This document shows, in pieces, positions 57,985 through 64,000 of a stretch of DNA of 64,000 bases. The notes beneath the pieces are model-generated. The model ran no database searches, was not told the origin of the DNA, and saw only the letters and a list, made by a program, of their open reading frames with translations. Position 1 is the stretch's first letter. Every line of letters begins with the position of its first letter. The translations under genes and the position numbers were made by a program. The stretch spans positions 52,329,337 to 52,393,336 of the forward strand of contig NW_026947485.1 of NCBI RefSeq assembly GCF_034190915.1, written 5' to 3'. Source of the stretch: Cavia porcellus (lineage: Eukaryota; Chordata; Mammalia; Rodentia; Caviidae).

Positions 57985-58008
57985 GAAAAAAAAAAAAAAA
58001 AAAAAAAA
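57985..58008. repeat. Poly(A) tract of 24
   Basis: Uninterrupted A-run. It may mark the 3' end of an unrecognised plus-strand retroposon to its left, though no source element is evident. Confidence 0.9.
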
Positions 58009-58730
58009 CACTGACATAGGAAATCAAAAAACAAAATGATTTTAGGGCTTCTGTGAAGGGAGCAGTTCTGTGTCTTCAAGGAAGTGCACCAGAGGCAACA
58101 GGGGCAAGGAGTAAGGTGTCTGATCACCCATGGGCTCACATTTCCTTAATCTCTAGCTAGAGAAGGTGACTTAAACAATCAGTAGGCAAAAGAGCAGAGG
58201 ACACAGTAATTCCTGATTGACTGATGAGATAAAACAGGTGAGTGTGACTTCCTGGTCCAAACAAGCTAGCTTTCTGCACAAGCTCTGTGGGCCTCTCAGA
58301 TTATTTACTCTGAAGTGCTGCTACTGTGCCCTCTCCTGATTTGCAGCACCTCAGCTCACATTATCTTTCTATTTTACCCCTCAGAGCCGATCCCCGACTG
58401 TGTACTCTGAGTTAAGAGCACCAGAAGCAATGAGGCTAACCGTGCTATTTTCCGGTTGATGATGTACAGCAGTGAGCTGAGGCTACAACCTTGATGAGGC
58501 CATAAACATAATCATGGAGGAAAAATTCTTAGAGCAAAACCCTAACAGTAAAAAGTTCACGACTCTTCCAAAAACATACAGAGTAAATGCATAGGAGTTT
58601 TTGTAGCTCATTTTCTCTTGCTACTATTTTCCTTGACAAAAGCAACTGACTGTAAACAACCTTCTTAATGTCATAGAACAAGCTTGCCCGTCAGATCAGA
58701 GAGGCGGAGAAGAGGCCAGAGGTTTAAAAT
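58009..58730. other. Anonymous non-coding sequence
   Basis: Nothing recognised. Confidence 0.4.
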
Positions 58731-58732
58731 AA

Positions 58733-58786
58733 ATCTTAGCACATTACCAGACAGTGAACAAGTCTTCAATAAATGCTAGTTGTTTT
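58733..58786 (+). mobile_element. MIR 3' fragment
   Basis: 'TCTTAGCACATTACCAGACA' and 'CAAGTCTTCAATAAATGCTA' match the MIR end 'CTTAGCACAGTGCCTGGCAC ... GCTCAATAAATGCTAG'. Confidence 0.6.
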
Positions 58787-58789
58787 TTA

Positions 58790-59765
58790 TCATCACTCTG
58801 ATTATGATTATTGATGAGAAGAGTCGAAGAAATGAACTGCAGAAAACTTTTTAAAAGCTTCAGAGGAATCAAATTTTTAACATGGCATTGTATGTTATAG
58901 TCTTGATAAAAACACTTGGTACTTAAACTGAATGGAACAACTTCAATAAAATAGGAACAATTTGGAGAAAAAGTAAAAATGTCACTGTCTAGGCATTTCC
59001 TTAGATTCTTGAGCTCATTTCTGTCTTTGCCCTCAGCAATCTGCTCAGTCCTTCATTTGTGGGATTTCTCCAATTGGCAGGTACTTACGGTTCCAGACCC
59101 ACTTGACTTGGAATTTTGGCTCACATTTCTCATTTTATTCTTTTTGGACATGTTCACAAGGATTCAAATTGTCTATGTTGTGAGTAGCTTATAAAACACA
59201 GCATTATCCTCAGCATTGCCTTTTATAGCCCTAAGTGGGTCATTAGAGTACGATGGCCCACCTCACGAAAAAAATACTATCTCTGCAGTGACGGGGTGGA
59301 TTCCCAAGGATTATCAATATATAGCAAGTCATAGAAATCTGTATAGGCTCAAGTAAAGACTTTGTTCTAGCAACAATGGACACAGATTTTATCATTACTC
59401 AGTAAAAAAGATTTGGATTTTTTTTATTAAAGCCCAATTAAAGCATCATGTTCACCACTGTTTATTTTGAGTTTAATCATTTTTTTGTTGCTCTGAAAGG
59501 CCCCAAAGATTACATTATGTCTCTCAACTTCATTACAACTTGAGTGCTTAAAATAGGAAAAAAAAAAATGAAGCAGATCCCTTACTTAATGCTCCAAGCA
59601 AGAATTTTCAGTCTGTGTGATAATACACATCAAACACCAAATTGTTCAGGAAGCTAATTGTTACCATATACTAGGATGATCTGCTTTGCTGATTTTTAAA
59701 AGTTGAGTACAGGTTAACCCAAAAAACAAAAATTATGACTTCCGATTATGTCTTCTGACTCTTGC
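58790..59765. other. Anonymous non-coding sequence
   Basis: Nothing recognised. Confidence 0.4.
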
Positions 59766-59771
59766 CTTATT

Positions 59772-59847
59772 GGCAGGGCTATGACAAGATTGAGTGCTTT
59801 TGTTCTAGACTTAAAACAATAGCACTCAATCTTGTCTTTACCGTGCC
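59772..59847. ncRNA. Candidate pre-miRNA-like hairpin
   Basis: GACAAGATTGAGTGCT (59783-59798) and its exact reverse complement AGCACTCAATCTTGTC (59821-59836) form a perfect 16-bp stem. The pairing extends outward through an imperfect segment to GGCA/TGCC at 59772-59775 and 59844-59847, and inward through a TTGTT/AACAA helix closing a loop of about 9 nt. The total of 76 nt, the stem with a few outer mismatches and the small loop are all typical of a pre-miRNA. It could instead be a tiny inverted-repeat transposon. Strand of transcription cannot be told. Confidence 0.4.
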
Positions 59848-59849
59848 CT

Positions 59850-60490
59850 TCGATAAACACATGGACTCAAGACAGAGTGGAATTTACATATTAGGAACAA
59901 TAAGAAATTAATAAAAATACTTAATAATCAAATAGGACAGTTATACCAGCATATTATAATAAAAATGAATGTGGTCTCTCTTAAAATACCTTACGTTACT
60001 ATACTATACTTCATTTTGAATGTTAAGTGGTACAATGCCATGGTTGACTGTAGGTAACTGAAATAGAGGGAAGGAAATCAAGGAGACGTGGGAGCATGAA
60101 TGTATTCTCATGCTATCATGCTCATACAGATCTTAAGATTTTTCTTGTAATATGCATCATTCCCCTCATAGTTTCATGAAAATGTGTAATTACTTTGTTG
60201 ACTCATGTATTGTTACATGTGCTTCCTAAAATTGATTAGGGCACATTCTAAATTTCCAACTATAAATCCGAATCCAAGTAACAATATGTATTGTGTAAGA
60301 TATAAAATGATCATGACTCAAGTACCTCGTGTCACATTTAAAGACAAGAATATGTAATTTGGTAGTATTATTTGATATACAGAAGACAGTGCATTTGTTC
60401 AATACCAAAAACCAGAAATGAGTACTAGTCTCCTAACTTTTAGGAGTTATTTTTCCTTTCTATGCCAATTGCTTCTTTTACTAAACTAAA
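59850..60490. other. Anonymous non-coding sequence
   Basis: Nothing recognised. Confidence 0.4.
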
Positions 60491-60493
60491 AAG

Positions 60494-60641
60494 CAGTTCT
60501 CAACCTTAAGTGCACATTAGAATCACCTGGGGAAGTTTGTAAAATCCCAATGGCCAGGCCATGTCCTCATCAATTATTCAGAATCCATATGCTTATAGTC
60601 CTTTGGCAGATTATGAAATGCATAAAAATGGAGAACCATTG
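60494..60641. mobile_element. MER5A-like hAT-Charlie DNA transposon remnant
   Basis: Starts 'CAGTTCTCAACC' then 'TTAAGTGCACATTAGAATCA', 'CCTGGGGAAGTTTGTAAAAT' and ends 'ATGGAGAACCATTG', the terminal inverted repeats and body of MER5A (148 bp here). It is non-autonomous. No 8-bp duplication is conserved. Confidence 0.9.
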
Positions 60642-60644
60642 TGT

Positions 60645-61390
60645 TGTTTTTGAATACTCACTCAGATGTGCAAGAGAAGATCCAGAATTGAGTTTTGTTT
60701 AGAGCAAACGAAGAAGCAAAACCATGTTTTGAGAAGGCTCATTTGGCAGCAGGATGATTTTCATAGAGCCTGCGTGACAGCAAAGAGAACAGTTACTATA
60801 CAGTTCAGTTAATAAAAGATAAAAAAGACCTTAACTCAGGTGGTAGGAAGGGTAGTATCATAAGGGGCTATGAATAATATACAAAATGCCTGTATAAATA
60901 GCTCTACAGATTAGAAAGATTCAAAAACTGATTGGATGTGAGTGCTATAGGAGAAACTCCAGGTCCTTGACAATTGTGCCTAGCCTGATTCCAAAAGTAA
61001 TTGGTTACCCACATGGGGTAAATTAACACTTTGAATGACAGTATGCCAATTTGCAAATTACTTCTTTCAGAGCATTAATGACTGAAGAGTATAATCACTA
61101 TGGCATTATTTTTATTGGCATTAGCATTAATAAATATTTCATGAGCAACCAAAAATTACAATGCCCATACTTTGAGGAATATTGTTCCAAAATATGAAAT
61201 CCAGACTTTAAGACTATCACTACTGCCAAAATTTCTCTAAATATTTATAAATAAAATAATAATTCATTTGAGTAGCAGATTAATTGAGCTGAGTTGCAAT
61301 TATGCTTAATGTTAAGTAGTTTTGTTTATGTAATTATAAATTGGAGAGCTTGAAGAATTGAGCAGTGTGAATTCTAGCAACAATGTTACT
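60645..61390. other. Anonymous non-coding sequence
   Basis: Nothing recognised. Confidence 0.4.
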
Positions 61391-61394
61391 GAAA

Positions 61395-61495
61395 CATGAG
61401 GTATTTCATAAATTCTCTAGGTCTCAGTTGCCTTAGCTGTAAACAGAAAGAAAACAGGTGTATTTTATACACCTGACAGCAAGTCTAAAATAGTC
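61395..61495 (+). mobile_element. Possible MIR fragment
   Basis: 'CTAGGTCTCAGTTGCCTTAG' and 'CTGTAAACAGAAAG' resemble the MIR 'CTCAGTTTCCTCATCTGTAA' core. A short CAGGTGTA/TACACCTG palindrome at 61456-61476 follows. Confidence 0.4.
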
Positions 61496-61610
61496 TTCCT
61501 AAGAAGATTTCAAATACAAAACATACAGAAACTGATTTAATATGGAAAGTAATATAGTTTCAAACAGGGAGACTGATGTCCTCTGATTTACTTTCTATTC
61601 AACCATGATG

Positions 61611-62145
61611 TATGTTATAATCTGAATATTTGTTTGTCCCCCAAATTCATTTTAAAAAATCCTCAACTCTAAGACTAGAATATCCCAAGGCAGTGGTGGC
61701 CAACCTATGGCATTCACGTTACTTGTTTTTTTCTCTTTAGAAAAAAAGATGCTAATATATGTTTTTTCTCAACTAAAACCCCAGTATTCAGATTTAATTT
61801 CACTTGTTGGCATTTTTGTGATAAACTGATGGCTTTGCAATTGCTGTTTGGGCACTCATCTATGAAAGTTTTACCATCATTGGACTAGATCCTAGTTGGA
61901 CTAGTCCTCATGATTTGGACTAGAACCCTTAAAAAATAATGCTAAGGGAGATCATGAGTCCCCTATATCATGTGACAACACAGCAAGAAGTTGCCATCTA
62001 TAAAATAGGAAAGGGACTATCACAAGATGCTCAGTTTGTCAACACGTGGGTTTTTCCATTCTTTAGAATAAATACAAATAAACTTCTAGCCAATTTATGT
62101 TATTTTGCTATACTGCAACAAATGAAAACAGTGTGTGGGTTAGAT
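61611..62145 (+). mobile_element. MaLR-type LTR remnant, interrupted
   Basis: Begins 'TGTTATAATCTGAATATTTG' and 'TTTGTCCCCCAAATTCATT', breaks near 61690, and resumes near 61885 with 'GACTAGTCCTCATGATTTGG', then 'TCATGTGACAACACAGCAAG', 'AAGTTGCCATCTATAAAATA' and 'GCCAATTTATGTTATTTTGC'. The two halves are the start and the end of one LTR. The intervening ~200 bp is a separate element. Confidence 0.75.
61692..61885. mobile_element. Probable hAT-like MITE nested in LTR
   Basis: Starts 'GCAGTGGTGGCCAACCTATG' and ends 'TTTTACCATCATTGG', resembling hAT-type ends (CAGTGGT ... ACCATCATTG). It lies between the two halves of the MaLR LTR. A clean 8-bp duplication is not evident, so the exact family is uncertain. 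Confidence 0.45.
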
Positions 62146-64000
62146 CAATAGATTCTATTTATTTCTAGTTCTAGAGCTCTGTATTAAATTTCACAGAATA
62201 TAACACTGGCAGGAGAATGGGAATAACAAGACATCAATGAAAATTAACACACTGACTTTGTAGCAAACTGCAAAAAACAGAAAAGCCATACAGTGACCCT
62301 TGGTCCTTTTGTCATCTATTGGTTGTACAGGTGTTCCTGAGACTTTGAGATGATTTGGGGGATCTCTCTGTTATATTTTTAAGAATATTTTCTGATTGGA
62401 GTGACCTTGCTGTTATTTAAGTTAGATCAGGCCTTGAATTGATAGGCATATTTAATATAATCTAGGAAAAGAAAACTTCTCTTAAGAGAGCAGTGCGTTA
62501 TACCAAAGTTGAAGTGTATGGTAAAGAAGGTACTGTATTTTGTGGCATTTTGCTGATCTGTTGGTCACCATAACTGTGCGGACATGTAAGTAAAATAAAT
62601 CAATGATTTAGGAGGACTGAGCTGATGAAATGCAGCAATAAACATTGACAGATATAGGAACACTTCAGTCCTTCATTTGAAGCTTCTTGAATGTTATAAT
62701 CCTAGAGAGAAATAATCACATCCTCAGCAAACTTGTAGTGAATATTTTCACACCACTGGAAAACGCTGGACCAAATTTCTCAAGGAATCACAAGGTGAAC
62801 TAGGCAAAGTAATCCAAGTCATCACACATCAACAAGACAGATATCAGTGAATGGTGAGGACAATTTCCCAGACATATGTCATTTAGACAAGCAAACCAGG
62901 CAAGTCATGGATTATATAAAATGCAAATGAACATGATTAGCATCAGACTTTTGTTACAGAAAGTTTCTTTTGGGTAGGGTACGATTAAAAATAGAATATT
63001 TTAGGGCTGGATACTGAAGGCTGGTAAAAATGTCAAAGTTATTTAACAGGAATGATATGAAGAACTGATGTCATTAAAATTGCAGAAAATAAATAATTCC
63101 ACAAATATATGTTGGGTCCCTATTATTGGCCTTGGAGGCGCTTATATCCTGGAGAAAGAAAAACCCTATTAACACAGTAAAGTAGATAATATGTCAGAAA
63201 GGAATGTGCAGTAGCTAGAAAGGAGAAATACAGTAAGGCTTTAAAATTTTGAGTTTACTGAGGGGAGAGATAGAACAGGCAGTATAAACCTTCTGTGCAA
63301 AACGACTTGTAAGAAAAGACTTGAGAAATTTGAAAGCATTATCTTAGGGGTAATGGGAGGCACATTCCAGGCTGAGGAACAGTTACAGGTAAGGTCTTGG
63401 AATGAGTGAAGTCTTACTGAGGAACATTCAGGAGTATATTTGGATGAAAAGTAAGACTGAATAAGGGAACTCTAAGTCAGAGCGGGGAGTGGAAGTCATC
63501 AGAGACTCCAGTTGGAAACAGAGATCATAGAAAGGACTGGGGTTTCAGGCAGAAAATGACTTTATCAGTACAGAAGAATTAGAACTATTCTTGAGAATAG
63601 AATGGAGATGTAGAAAAATTACCTATTGAAAAGTTGTGGAGATTTAGAAAAAGAAGGCAGCGCATTCCTTTCTTCTAGCCTGAACTATGATCTTTTGCTT
63701 CCAAATACCTGCCACTTTCCACTGCATCATGTGTTTTATCCTCAAAGCAGTGTTTCCAAAATTTACGCTGTCACCACCCAATATAATTGTCTCAGTCATG
63801 AGTCTACAAGTCTGGCAGAGGAATTGGCTTGAAACCAGAAGCCTCTGATTCATAGCTCTTTAGCCATATATCTTGGCAGTCCTTGAAAGATTTCAATGAT
63901 TCCTTCAAAACATCTCAAATAAATTATGTCTTCTCTTTCCAGCATCCACCACCTAAAACAAAGTATACTTCACTCCTTTACTACTGGGATGGTTGCCCAA
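62146..64000. other. Anonymous non-coding sequence to window end
   Basis: No repeat I can name and no exon-like structure. The overlapping 68- and 69-codon frames at 63626-63853 on opposite strands have no visible family features. Confidence 0.4.

Noticed and set aside
61456..61476. CAGGTGTA/TACACCTG hairpin
   Set aside because: Stem of only 8 bp with a short loop; expected by chance in 64 kb.

Overview
The window is mammalian nuclear DNA with no convincing protein-coding gene. It looks like an intergenic region or a very long intron. It is AT-rich and lacks exon-like open frames. What can be recognised is almost entirely interspersed repeats: tRNA-derived ID-like SINEs, 7SL-type B1-like SINEs, MIR, L1, MaLR-type LTRs, MER5A/hAT remnants, and many microsatellites. 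ID-like and B1-like SINEs together with an IAP-like ERVK solo LTR point to a rodent. The SINE variants and ORF1-type L1 derivatives suggest a non-murine lineage, but I cannot name the species.

Layout: 1-6.1 kb holds an old L1 3' end, MaLR-type LTRs and SINEs. 6.1-12.8 kb has few repeats apart from a 290-bp GA tract, so it may hold conserved non-coding DNA. 12.8-14.3 kb holds a cluster of ID, MIR and LTR remnants with one SINE nested in a MIR. 14.3-20.3 kb is mostly anonymous. 20.3-22.4 kb has an antisense old L1 and an antisense LTR split by a TC/TG microsatellite. 23.6-28.6 kb has ID, MIR and B1-like SINEs and simple repeats. 29.1-32.4 kb has a GC-richer island followed by an ORF1-type L1 derivative (copy A, minus strand). 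32.4-45.4 kb is mostly anonymous, with microsatellites. 45.4-48.6 kb holds a second, better preserved ORF1-only L1 derivative (copy B, minus) next to a further 3' tail of the same type. 50.8-51.2 kb holds the solo LTR with a perfect 6-bp target duplication. 52-64 kb holds LTR, L1, MIR and MER5A remnants, and a striking 76-nt hairpin at 59.77 kb.

The most notable features are three. First, two L1-derived minus-strand elements have most or all of ORF2 replaced by tandem units of about 145 bp (HAL1-like organisation). Second, the IAP-like solo LTR looks relatively young. Third, the pre-miRNA-like hairpin lies outside any repeat I recognise. No genes work together here; activity, if any, would come from LTR and L1 promoters or from unrecognised regulatory DNA. 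All repeat family names come from recognising motifs by eye, not from a database search.
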